Shown piece after piece: positions 1 through 8,348 of a stretch of DNA of 64,000 bases. Source of the stretch: Streptomyces sp. NBC_00572 (GTDB taxonomy: Bacteria; Actinomycetota; Actinomycetes; Streptomycetales; Streptomycetaceae). The notes beneath the pieces are model-generated. The model was given only the letters and a program-made list of their open reading frames with translations. It had not been told where the DNA came from and searched no databases. The number at the start of each line of letters is the position of its first letter. The stretch's first letter is position 1. Where the stretch lies: positions 1,302,001-1,366,000 of the forward strand of contig NZ_JAPENX010000001.1 in NCBI RefSeq assembly GCF_026341815.1. The letters are read 5' to 3'. The translations under genes were made by a program, and so were the position numbers.

Positions 1-1
1 C

Positions 2-1597
2 GTGATCCTCGTCGGCTCCAACCTGGCCGAGACCATGCCGCCCGCGCTGCGCTACCTCACCGAGCTGAAGGAGAACGGCGGAAAGCTGATCGTCATCGAT
101 CCGCGCCGCACCCGGACCGCCGAACAGGCCGACCTCCACCTCGCGCCGCGCCCCGGCACCGACCTGGCGCTCGCCCTCGGCATGCTGCACCTCGTCGTCG
201 CCGAGGGGCGCGTCGACGAGGAGTTCGTCGCGACCCGCACCTCCGGCTGGGAGGCCGCGCGCGCCGGGGCCATGTCCCACTGGCCCGAGCAGGTCGAGCG
301 CATCACCGGCGTGTCGGTGCCCCTGCTCCGGGAGGCCGTCGGCCTGTTCTCCGACGCCGACACCGGCATGGTGCTGACCGCGCGCGGCCCCGAGCAGCAG
401 TCCAAGGGCACCGACACCGTCGGCGCCTGGATCAACCTCTGCCTGGCCACCGGCAAGGCGGGCCGGCCGCTCAGCGGCTACGGCTGCCTCACCGGCCAGG
501 GCAACGGCCAGGGCGGCCGCGAGCACGGCCAGAAGGCCGACCAGCTCCCCGGCTACCGCAAGCTCGACGACCCGGCCGCACGCGCGCACGTGGCCGGGGT
601 CTGGGGCGTGCCCCCCGAGTCGCTGCCCGGTCCCGGGCGGAGCGCGTACGAGCTCCTCGACGCGCTCGGCGGCGACGTGAAGTCCCTGCTCCTCATGGGC
701 TCCAACCCGGTCGTCTCGGCGCCCCGCGCCGCGCACATCGAGGGACGGCTGCGCTCGCTCGACTTCCTCGCCGTCGCGGACGTGGTGCTCTCCGAGACCG
801 CCGCGCTCGCCGATGTCGTCCTGCCCGTCACCCAGTGGGCGGAGGAGACCGGCACCATGACCAACCTGGAGGGCCGGGTACTGCTCCGCCGACGTGCCCT
901 CACCCCGCCCGCCGGGGTCCGCAGCGACCTGGAGGTACTGCACGCGCTCGCCGGACTCCTCGGCTGGGAGAAGGGTTTCCCCGCCGAGCCGGAGGAGGTC
1001 TTCGACGAGCTGCGCCGGGCCTCGGCCGGCGGTCCCGCCGACTACTCGGGCATCGACTACCGGCGGATCGAGGACGAGCAGGGAGTCTTCTGGCCCTGCC
1101 CCGAGACCCCGGAGGGCACCGAGTCCCACCCGGGGACGCCCCGGCTGTTCCTGGACCGGTTCGCGACCCCCGACGGGCGGGCCCGGTTCGTGCCGGTGGT
1201 GCACCGGGCGGCGGCCGAGGAGACGGACGCCGAGTACCCCGTCGTCCTCACCACCGGCCGGGTCGTGTCCCAGTACCAGTCGGGCGCCCAGACCCGGCGG
1301 GTCGACGAGCTGAACGCGGCGGCCCCCGGCCCCTTCGTGGAGCTCCACCCCCGGGTCGCCGAGCGGCTCGGAGTGGCCGAGGGCGAGCGGATCGCGGTGG
1401 TCTCGCGGCGCGGCCGGGCCGTCGCACCGGCCCGGATCACCACCGCCATCCGGCCGGACACCGTCTTCATGCCGTTCCACTGGGCGGGCGAGGGCCGGGC
1501 CAACACCCTGGTGAACCCGGCGCTCGACCCGATCTCCCGGATGCCCGAGTTCAAGGTGTGCGCGGTGCGCCTGGAGCGCGCGGGCAACGACGCCTAG
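2..1597 (+). CDS. nasA: Assimilatory nitrate reductase catalytic subunit (3' part)
   Basis: Molybdopterin subunit of a cytoplasmic assimilatory nitrate reductase (nitrate to nitrite). The 531 visible residues are the central and C-terminal parts. The frame is open at the left edge, so the N-terminal [4Fe-4S] cysteine motif lies outside and the GTG at base 2 is probably not the start. The glycine-rich GNGQGGREHGQKADQ stretch and the paired MGSNPVVSAP and TNLEGRV segments are typical of the NasA/NarB branch of the bis-MGD family. The C-terminal cofactor-binding domain ends in a PDTVFMPFHW region, and no BFD-type [2Fe-2S] extension follows. Nitrite made here would feed the nirBD genes further right. 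Family assignment is firm; the symbol rests on family and context. Confidence 0.85.
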   Translation: MILVGSNLAETMPPALRYLTELKENGGKLIVIDPRRTRTAEQADLHLAPRPGTDLALALGMLHLVVAEGRVDEEFVATRTSGWEAARAGAMSHWPEQVERITGVSVPLLREAVGLFSDADTGMVLTARGPEQQSKGTDTVGAWINLCLATGKAGRPLSGYGCLTGQGNGQGGREHGQKADQLPGYRKLDDPAARAHVAGVWGVPPESLPGPGRSAYELLDALGGDVKSLLLMGSNPVVSAPRAAHIEGRLRSLDFLAVADVVLSETAALADVVLPVTQWAEETGTMTNLEGRVLLRRRALTPPAGVRSDLEVLHALAGLLGWEKGFPAEPEEVFDELRRASAGGPADYSGIDYRRIEDEQGVFWPCPETPEGTESHPGTPRLFLDRFATPDGRARFVPVVHRAAAEETDAEYPVVLTTGRVVSQYQSGAQTRRVDELNAAAPGPFVELHPRVAERLGVAEGERIAVVSRRGRAVAPARITTAIRPDTVFMPFHWAGEGRANTLVNPALDPISRMPEFKVCAVRLERAGNDA

Positions 1598-1605
1598 GCC
1601 GCGTT

Positions 1606-1647
1606 CGGAGAGCCGCGCCCGGCCCGCGGGCCGGGCGCGGCTCTCCG
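1606..1647 (+). terminator. Intrinsic terminator after nitrate reductase
   Basis: A perfect 20-bp inverted repeat (1606-1625 with 1628-1647) starts 8 bases after the nitrate reductase stop. The arm begins CGGAGAGCCGCG. It has no clear T-run, as is common for actinobacterial terminators. Confidence 0.75.
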
Positions 1648-1801
1648 GACGTGGTGTACGCGCCCGTACTCCCCCGGGAGTAATCGCCACGGCGCACCGC
1701 CCCCGGCAGTACCCCCCACCTCGGCCGTCAGCGCGACGTATCGCCCTCCGCGCGGCGGGAATCTGGGATCGACCCGAAGAGGATCGATGAAGGGGGACCC
1801 G

Positions 1802-3853
1802 ATGGAGGGCCGTAGGAGAATCGTCGGCTGGGGGGTGCTGGCCCTGTGGGTGATCGTGATCGCCCTGGCCGCACCGCTCGCCGGAAAGCTCGGCGACGTA
1901 CAGCGCGACCGCGCCGTCGACTACCTGCCCGCGAGCGCCGACTCGACGCAGGTCGCGAACATCATGGAGCAGATGCCCGGTGGCGGCTCCACCGACCTCG
2001 TGCTCGTCTACCACCGTGACGGCGGACTGACCGCCGCGGACAAGGCCACCGCCGCCCGGGAAGTGCGGCAGGTCGCCGCCGACCACCCGCTCGCCTCGCC
2101 GCCGCGGCCCGTCCCTTCCGAGGACGGCACCACCCTCCTGTACGCCGTGTCGAGCACGGAGCCCGGTACGGACGAGGTGGCCAGAGACGCCTTCGTCCAC
2201 GACGTCCGCGAGACCGTGAGCGGCGAGGTCGGCGGCCCCGGCGCGCTCGCCACCGACGCGAGCGAGGTCTACAACTCCCTCGACGGCCCGCTGCTCTACA
2301 CGACCGTCGCCGTCGTCGCGATCCTCCTGATCGTCATCTACCGCAGCCCCTTCCTCTGGCTCGTCCCGCTGGCCGTCGCGGGCGTCGCCGACTTCCTCTC
2401 CATGGCCGTCACCTACGCCCTGCACCAGGGCTTCGACATCAGCGTCTCCGGCCAGAGCACGGGCGTCATGACGATCCTCGTCTTCGGCGCGGGCACCGAC
2501 TACGCACTGCTCCTCGTCTCCCGCTACCGCGAGGAGCTGCGCCGCGTCCCCCGCCCGTACGACGCCATGGCCGCCGCGCTGCGCGGCTGCGGCCCCGCCG
2601 TCCTCGCGTCCTCGGGAACCGTCGCCCTCGGCATGGTCTGTCTGCTCGCCGCCGACATGAACAGCAGCCGGGGCATGGGACCCACGGCCGCCGTCGGTGT
2701 CCTCTGCGCGCTCATCGCGATGATGACGCTGCTCCCCGCCCTGCTCGTCGTCCTCGGGCGCCGGGTGTTCTGGCCCCTGATCCCGGCGTACGGAAGCGAG
2801 CCGAAGGCCGCGCGCCGTTCGCTCTTCGCCGCCATGGGCTCCTCCGCCGGACGGCGCCCCCTCGCCGTCCTCCTCGCGGGCGCCGCCGCCCTGGCCGCCC
2901 TGGCGCTCGGTGCGCTGAACCTGCCCGGAGCCCTCAAGCAGGAGGACTCCTTCAGCTCCACCCCGGAGGCGGTCGCCGCGATGAAGACGCTGGCCGCCGC
3001 GTACCCGGAGCTGGGAACCCAGCCCGTCACCGTGGTCGCCCCGACGGACCGGGTCCCCCAGGCGCTGCGGACCGCGCTCGCGACCGACGGCGTCGCGAAG
3101 GCCGAACGCGGCCGCAGCGGCGACGGCTGGACGGAGATCTCCGTCATCGCCGCGCACCCGCCGCAGTCCGCGGCCGAGACCGCGACCATCGAGGCGCTGC
3201 GGACCGCGCTCGGCGACGGGGTGTACGTCGGCGGGCCCAGCGCGGAACAGCTCGACATGAGCGACACCAGCGCACGCGACCGGAACATCGTCGTCCCGCT
3301 CGTCATCGTCGTCGTCCTGATCGTGCTGGTCGTGCTGCTGCGCAGCCTCGTCGCACCGCTGGTCCTGGTCGCCGCCGTGGTCGCCGTCTGGGGCGCGGCC
3401 CTCGGCATCGGCGGTCTCGTGTTCGAGGGCCTCTTCGGCTTCGGGGGCACCGACCCGGGCCTCGCCCTGCTCTCCTTCGTCTTCCTCGTCGCCCTCGGCG
3501 TCGACTACGGCATCTTCCTGATGCACCGGATGCGTGAGGAGTGCCTGAACGGTGCGGAGCCGGGTGCCGCGGCCCTCACGGCCCTGCGGACGACCGGCAG
3601 GGTGATCGCCTCGGCGGGACTCGTCCTCGCCGCGACCTTCGCGGTGCTCGTCAACATGCCGATGGTGCAACTGGCCGAGCTCGGCTTCGTGATCGCGGTC
3701 GGTGTCCTGCTCGACACCTTCCTCGTCCGCACCTATCTCGTCACGAGCGCGAGCGTGCTGCTCGGCCGGAAGGTGTGGTGGCCGGGCCCACTGGCCAAGA
3801 AGCCTGCGTCAACGGCCGGTTCAGGGTCCGAGCGCCGGCCCGTACGGGTGTGA
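1802..3853 (+). CDS. MMPL/RND-family membrane transporter
   Basis: Integral membrane transporter of the MMPL branch of the RND superfamily, probably exporting lipids or hydrophobic compounds; the substrate cannot be read from sequence. It is 683 residues with a duplicated layout: one N-terminal membrane helix, an extracytoplasmic loop (about 30-160), a helix bundle (about 160-330), a second extracytoplasmic loop, and a second bundle from about residue 490 containing the characteristic LGVDYGIFLMHRMREE. The first bundle holds the matching GAGTDYALLLVSRYREE. I prefer the ATG at 1802, with AGGGGG five bases upstream; an in-frame ATG at 1787 is possible. A two-component system follows after 63 bases. 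Confidence 0.85.
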   Translation: MEGRRRIVGWGVLALWVIVIALAAPLAGKLGDVQRDRAVDYLPASADSTQVANIMEQMPGGGSTDLVLVYHRDGGLTAADKATAAREVRQVAADHPLASPPRPVPSEDGTTLLYAVSSTEPGTDEVARDAFVHDVRETVSGEVGGPGALATDASEVYNSLDGPLLYTTVAVVAILLIVIYRSPFLWLVPLAVAGVADFLSMAVTYALHQGFDISVSGQSTGVMTILVFGAGTDYALLLVSRYREELRRVPRPYDAMAAALRGCGPAVLASSGTVALGMVCLLAADMNSSRGMGPTAAVGVLCALIAMMTLLPALLVVLGRRVFWPLIPAYGSEPKAARRSLFAAMGSSAGRRPLAVLLAGAAALAALALGALNLPGALKQEDSFSSTPEAVAAMKTLAAAYPELGTQPVTVVAPTDRVPQALRTALATDGVAKAERGRSGDGWTEISVIAAHPPQSAAETATIEALRTALGDGVYVGGPSAEQLDMSDTSARDRNIVVPLVIVVVLIVLVVLLRSLVAPLVLVAAVVAVWGAALGIGGLVFEGLFGFGGTDPGLALLSFVFLVALGVDYGIFLMHRMREECLNGAEPGAAALTALRTTGRVIASAGLVLAATFAVLVNMPMVQLAELGFVIAVGVLLDTFLVRTYLVTSASVLLGRKVWWPGPLAKKPASTAGSGSERRPVRV

Positions 3854-3916
3854 TCAGGGGCGGGTGGGGGCTCCACGCACTGTCAGGAGCCCTTTCCCGC
3901 AGGGAGGATGGACACC

Positions 3917-5059
3917 ATGGACTTCGCAGCGGCCTTCACCCGCGACCCTCAGGCGGCGCCGTACCCGGTGCGGTGCGACGCGACGGCCGCCGCGGTGTTC
4001 GCGGTGCTCGCCACGGTGCTCGCGCTCGGCGTCGACGACGGCCGCCGTCCGGACGCCCTCGGCTGGGCGCTGTTGCTCGCCGCGCACGTCCCGCTGGCCT
4101 GGCGGCGCAAGGCGCCCATGCCGGTACTGCTCGCCGTGGTGGCCTGCGTCGCCCCCTACCACGCGCTCGACTACATGCATCTGGCGCCCATACCGGCCTC
4201 GATGACCGCGCTCTACACCGTCGCCTCCACCGGCCGGCCGGTGCGCACGGTGATCGTGGGGCTCTCGGTCACCTCCGTCACCCTCACCATCCAGCTCCTC
4301 GTCAACCCGCACGAGATCGTGGAACTGCTGCGGGTCTCCGGCTGGGTGATCGCGATGCTGGTCTTCGGCACGAGCATCCGGCTCTACCGGCAGCTGGTGG
4401 CGGGCGTGGTGGAGCGGGCCGAGCGCGAGGCCGAGCGGAAGGTCTCCGAGGAACGGCTGCGCATCGCCAGGGACCTGCACGACCTCCTCGCCCACTCGAT
4501 CACCCTCATCGGCGTGCAGACGTCGGTCGCCGCGCACGTCCTGGTCGCCGACCCCGGCCGGCTCGACCGGGAGGCGCTCGTCCAGGCGCTCGACGGCATA
4601 GCCGAGACCTGCCGGGAGGCCCGGACCGAGGTGCGCACGACGCTGGACGTGCTGCGGGCCGCACCGGAGGGCCCGCTGCCCGACCTGGCCTCGCTGCCCG
4701 ACCTCGTACGGTCCTCGGGCGCGGAGCTGTCGGTACGGACGGCGGCGGCGAAGATCCCGGCGGCCGTGGGCGCGGCGGCGTACCGGATCGTGCAGGAGTC
4801 CTTGACCAACGCCGTGCGGCACGGCGGTCCGGGCGCGGACGTGCGGGTCGATGTCGGTCTCGATAAGGAGGTGTTGACGGTACGGGTGACCAACGGCGGC
4901 GCCGCTCGCGGAGGAACGAGCGGCTCCGGCTACGGGATCCTGGGGATGCGGGAGCGGGCGAGGAGCGTGGGCGGCACACTGGTCGCGGGCCCGCGCGACG
5001 GCGGGGGCTTCGAGGTCGAGGCGGCGCTGCCGCTCTCGGTGAGAGAGGTGACGGTGTGA
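3917..5059 (+). CDS. Sensor histidine kinase (NarL/LuxR-system type)
   Basis: Membrane histidine kinase of the HisKA_3 class, 380 residues. The N-terminal part (about 20-160) holds several hydrophobic helices and no large sensor domain. The dimerisation/phosphoacceptor segment reads RIARDLHDLLAHSITL, with the His that is autophosphorylated, and a HATPase domain follows ending in a GYGILGMRERA G-box. The ATG at 3917 lies 10 bases after a GGAGG; the upstream ATG at 3908 sits against the ribosome site. It overlaps the response regulator gene by 4 bases, so the pair is co-translated. The signal is unknown; the upstream MMPL exporter is a plausible target. Confidence 0.88.
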   Translation: MDFAAAFTRDPQAAPYPVRCDATAAAVFAVLATVLALGVDDGRRPDALGWALLLAAHVPLAWRRKAPMPVLLAVVACVAPYHALDYMHLAPIPASMTALYTVASTGRPVRTVIVGLSVTSVTLTIQLLVNPHEIVELLRVSGWVIAMLVFGTSIRLYRQLVAGVVERAEREAERKVSEERLRIARDLHDLLAHSITLIGVQTSVAAHVLVADPGRLDREALVQALDGIAETCREARTEVRTTLDVLRAAPEGPLPDLASLPDLVRSSGAELSVRTAAAKIPAAVGAAAYRIVQESLTNAVRHGGPGADVRVDVGLDKEVLTVRVTNGGAARGGTSGSGYGILGMRERARSVGGTLVAGPRDGGGFEVEAALPLSVREVTV

Positions 5060-5712
5060 TCCGGGTGCTGCTCGCGGACGATCAGACGCTCGTCCGGGCG
5101 TCGTTCGCGATGCTGGTCGAATCGGCGCCGGACATGGAGGTCGTGGGCCAGGCGGCCAACGGCCGGGAGGCGGTCGAGCTGGCTCGTTCGTCGCGGGCCG
5201 ACCTGGTGGTCATGGACGTCCGGATGCCCGAGCTCGACGGGATCGGCGCGACCCGGCTGATCGCCGCCGACGAGGACCTGGCCGGGGTCAAGGTGCTGGT
5301 CCTCACCACGTACGACACCGACGAGCACGTCATGCAGGCGCTGCGGGCGGGCGCGTCGGGCTTCGTCGTCAAGGACATCCACCCGGCGGAACTCCTCGCC
5401 GCGATCCGTACGGTCGCGGCGGGCGAGGCCCTGCTGTCGCCGGGCCCGACGTCCCGGTTGATCGCCCGGGCGCTGGCCATGCCGGAAACCCCGGCGACGG
5501 CCGGCCCGGAGGGCCTCTCGGACCGTGAGCGCCAGGTACTGACGCTGACGGGCCGGGGCCTCAACAACACCGAGATCGCGGAGACGCTGGGACTCTCGCC
5601 CCTCACGGCGAAGACCCATGTCAGCCGGATCATGGGAAAGCTGTCCGCACGGGACCGGGCCCAGCTGGTCATCATCGCCTACGAGTCGGGCCTGGTGAGC
5701 CCGGGCCACTGA
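5056..5712 (+). CDS. NarL/FixJ-family response regulator
   Basis: DNA-binding response regulator, 218 residues, partner of the kinase that it overlaps by 4 bases (GTG start inside the kinase stop). The receiver domain (1-120) has acidic residues in LLADDQT, the phosphoacceptor Asp in VVMDVRMPELDG, the Thr switch in VLTTYD and the Lys in FVVKD. The C-terminal LuxR helix-turn-helix runs from LSDRERQVLTL to about LSARDRAQLV. It probably acts on its own operon and/or the MMPL transporter gene. It ends 33 bases from the convergent CutA fusion gene. Confidence 0.92.
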   Translation: MIRVLLADDQTLVRASFAMLVESAPDMEVVGQAANGREAVELARSSRADLVVMDVRMPELDGIGATRLIAADEDLAGVKVLVLTTYDTDEHVMQALRAGASGFVVKDIHPAELLAAIRTVAAGEALLSPGPTSRLIARALAMPETPATAGPEGLSDRERQVLTLTGRGLNNTEIAETLGLSPLTAKTHVSRIMGKLSARDRAQLVIIAYESGLVSPGH

Positions 5713-5745
5713 TCCGCCGGAGCCGCCGGAGCCGCCGGACACGGC

Positions 5746-6465
5746 CTACGGCCGGCTGAACCAGTCGCCGCTCTCGATGACCGCGCCGAGGGGCGCGTCC
5801 GGGGCCGCCAGGAACACCCAGGCGGACACCCGCGCCCCGTCCCCCGTCCGGACGACGTCCATCGCCACCCGCTCGTATCCGACGGGCAGCTCAAGGCGGT
5901 CGAGCAGGCCGAACAGCTCGCCGTAGGAGCCGGACGCGGGTGTCAGCAGAGTGCCGACCACCCGGCCCTCCTCCGCCGGGACGACGTACGGATAGCCGGG
6001 CCCGTCGTGCAGGACCGCACCGTGCAGCACGGCGTCCGCCTCGGTGCCGATCCGGCCGGCGAGGAACCGGTCGTGGTTGTACGCGCCCGGGCGCAGCGTC
6101 CCGTACACGAAGAACGGCCGCTCGTCGTTCGCCGGGCCCTCGATCACCCGGGCCGTCGCGGTCTCGTCCTCGACCCAGCGGGCGTACCCCTCGCTGACCC
6201 GGGTCACCCGGGTGGCGAGGATCTCGGGCGTCTCGTAGTCGTGGGCGGCGAGGAGATACATCTCAAGGGCCGGGTAGCGGGCCTCGGTGGTCTTGAACAC
6301 CACCTCCCACTCCTCGGTGGTCTCGATCGCGCCCTGCCAGTGGTACATGGAGGTGACGGGCCCCGAGATCTGCGCGCAGGCGACCAGCCGGGCCTCGACG
6401 GCGCCGCGCGCCAGGTCCTGGGCCTTGGCGCGCGCGTCGGTGGTGGTGCGGACGGTGACGATCAC
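5746..6465 (-). CDS. CutA - gamma-glutamylcyclotransferase fusion protein
   Basis: A 239-residue two-domain protein. Residues 1-105 match CutA1 divalent-cation tolerance proteins (small trimeric proteins): an MIVTVRTTTD start, the LVACAQI strand, the YHWQGAIETTEEW core and the ARWVEDE end. Residues from about 113 match the gamma-glutamylcyclotransferase/AIG2 fold, with the signature FVYGTLRPG and an Asp/Glu-containing body. The GTG at 6465 overlaps the upstream ABC transporter stop by 4 bases (GTGA), so it is the last gene of the minus-strand unit. The biochemical role of the fusion is unknown; a glutathione-type cycle is not expected in a mycothiol organism, so the second domain may act on another gamma-glutamyl amine or peptide. 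Confidence 0.85.
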   Translation of the reverse strand: MIVTVRTTTDARAKAQDLARGAVEARLVACAQISGPVTSMYHWQGAIETTEEWEVVFKTTEARYPALEMYLLAAHDYETPEILATRVTRVSEGYARWVEDETATARVIEGPANDERPFFVYGTLRPGAYNHDRFLAGRIGTEADAVLHGAVLHDGPGYPYVVPAEEGRVVGTLLTPASGSYGELFGLLDRLELPVGYERVAMDVVRTGDGARVSAWVFLAAPDAPLGAVIESGDWFSRP

Positions 6466-8348
6466 GTCTCCACCGTACGGGCGAACTGGGCCGCGTGCAG
6501 CCGGGCGTACGCTCCCCCGGCGGCGAGGAGTTCCTCGTGGCTGCCCTGCTCGGCGATCGAGCCGCTGTCCATCACCAGGATGGTGTCGGCGTCCCGGATC
6601 GTGGAGAGCCGGTGGGCGACGACGAAGCTGGTGCGGCCGGCGCGGAGGGAGGACATCGCCTGCTGGACCAGGACTTCGGTACGGGTGTCGACGGAGCTGG
6701 TGGCCTCGTCGAGGACGAGGATCACCGGGTCCGAGAGGAAGGCGCGGGCGAGGGTGATCAGCTGCTTCTCGCCGGCGCTGAGGCCGCCTCCGTCCTCGTC
6801 GAGGACGGTGTCGTACCCGGCGGGAAGGGTGCGGACGAACCGGTCGGCGTGCGCGGCCCTGGCCGCTTCGACGATCCGCTCGCGGGAGACCTCGCCGGGC
6901 ACCCCGTACGCGATGTTGTCGGCGATGGTGCCGCCGAAGAGCCAGGTGTCCTGGAGGACCATGCCGATGCCGGAGCGCAGCTCCTCCCGGGTCATCGCGG
7001 CCGTGTCGACGCCGTCGAGGGTGATCCGGCCGCCGGTCACCTCGTGGAAGCGCAGGAGCAGGTTGACCAGGGTCGTCTTGCCCGCGCCGGTGGGGCCGAC
7101 GATGGCGACGGTCCGGCCCGGCTCCACGGTGAGCGACAGGTCCTCGATGAGCGGCTTGCCCTGCTCGTAGCGGAAGGCGACCTTCTCGAAGGAGACCTTG
7201 CCCCGGAGCTTTTCCGGACGCTGCGGCCGCGCCGGGTCCGGGTCCTCCTCCTCGGCGTCGAGGAGGTCGAAGACCCGCTCGGCGGAGGCCACTCCGGACT
7301 GGAGGAGGTTGGCCATGGCGGCGACCTGGGTGATGGGGCCGTTGAATTCGTACGAGTACTGGATGAAGGCCTGGACGTCGCCGACGGAGAGCGTGCCGCT
7401 CGCTACCCGCAGTCCGCCGACCACGGCGATGGCGACGTAGTTCAGATTGCCGACGAAGGCCAGGGCGGGCTGGATGAACCCGGACACGAACTGGGCGCGG
7501 AAGCTCGCCCGGTACAGCTCCTCGCCCAGCTCGTCGAAGCGGCGGACGGCCTCGGCGCGCCGGCCGAAGGCGACGACCTCGGTGTGGCCGGTGATCATCT
7601 CCTCGACGTGGCTGCCGAGCTGGCCGGTGACCGCCCACTGCTTCACGAACTGCGGCTGGGCGCGGCGGCCGACGAAGGCGGCGACGGCGACCGAGACGGG
7701 CACGGTGGCGAGGGCGACGAGGGCGAGCACCGGGGAGATCCAGAACATCATCGCGAGGACGCCGACCAGGGTGAGGAGGGCGCGGGCCATCTGGCTGAAG
7801 GCCTGCTGGAGGGTCTGGGTGATGTTGTCGATGTCGTTGGTGGTGCGGGAGAGGACCTCGCCGCGCGACTGCCGGTCGAGGTAGCCGAGGGGCAGCTTCG
7901 CGAGCTTGTGCTGGGCCTGTTCGCGGAGGCGGTGGCCGGCCCGTTGGGCGACGGTGGTGGCGATCCGCAGCTGGACCCAGGTGAAGAGGGACGCGCCGGC
8001 GACGACCACGACGGAGAGGGCGAGGACCCGGCCGACGGCCGCGAAGTCGACCCCGGCCGGGTCGGTGGCGCCGGTGACGACGAGGTCGGTGGCACGGCCG
8101 AGCAAGAGCGGGCCGAGGACGGAGAGGGAGACCGCCGTGGCACCGGCGGCGAGGACGCCGAGGAGCCGGGCCCGGTCGGGGGCGAGGGTGCGGAGCAGCC
8201 GGAGGCCGGAGGCGCGGAAGGAGAGGGAGCGTTCGAGGGCGGGGGTGGGGAGGCCGGGGCCGCGCTGCGGGGAGGAGGGGCCGGTGCGGGCGGGGACGGA
8301 TCTCGTGGTGGTGTCCTTCGTGGCGCGGCTCGCCGTGGCCGTACTCAT
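6462..8348 (-). CDS. ABC exporter half-transporter (second subunit)
   Basis: A 628-residue type IV ABC exporter with a fused membrane domain (about 60-345) and ATPase domain (about 380-625). Walker A is GPTGAGKTT, the signature motif is LSAGEKQLI, Walker B is ILVLDEATS and the switch His is in VVAHRLST. The signature departs from LSGGQ (LSAGE), as is usual in one half of asymmetric heterodimeric exporters. Its ATG overlaps the stop of the next upstream ABC gene by 4 bases, so the two halves almost certainly form one heterodimer. The N-terminal 55 residues are a charged, low-complexity cytoplasmic extension. Substrate unknown; the SoxR box upstream of the unit suggests redox-active small molecules. 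Confidence 0.92.
   Translation of the reverse strand: MSTATASRATKDTTTRSVPARTGPSSPQRGPGLPTPALERSLSFRASGLRLLRTLAPDRARLLGVLAAGATAVSLSVLGPLLLGRATDLVVTGATDPAGVDFAAVGRVLALSVVVVAGASLFTWVQLRIATTVAQRAGHRLREQAQHKLAKLPLGYLDRQSRGEVLSRTTNDIDNITQTLQQAFSQMARALLTLVGVLAMMFWISPVLALVALATVPVSVAVAAFVGRRAQPQFVKQWAVTGQLGSHVEEMITGHTEVVAFGRRAEAVRRFDELGEELYRASFRAQFVSGFIQPALAFVGNLNYVAIAVVGGLRVASGTLSVGDVQAFIQYSYEFNGPITQVAAMANLLQSGVASAERVFDLLDAEEEDPDPARPQRPEKLRGKVSFEKVAFRYEQGKPLIEDLSLTVEPGRTVAIVGPTGAGKTTLVNLLLRFHEVTGGRITLDGVDTAAMTREELRSGIGMVLQDTWLFGGTIADNIAYGVPGEVSRERIVEAARAAHADRFVRTLPAGYDTVLDEDGGGLSAGEKQLITLARAFLSDPVILVLDEATSSVDTRTEVLVQQAMSSLRAGRTSFVVAHRLSTIRDADTILVMDSGSIAEQGSHEELLAAGGAYARLHAAQFARTVET

Noticed and set aside
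5713..5742. GCCGGAGCC triplicate between the response regulator and CutA genes as an operator
   Set aside because: A short GC-rich triplet-like repeat between convergent stops; no promoter needs control here, and such runs are common in this DNA.
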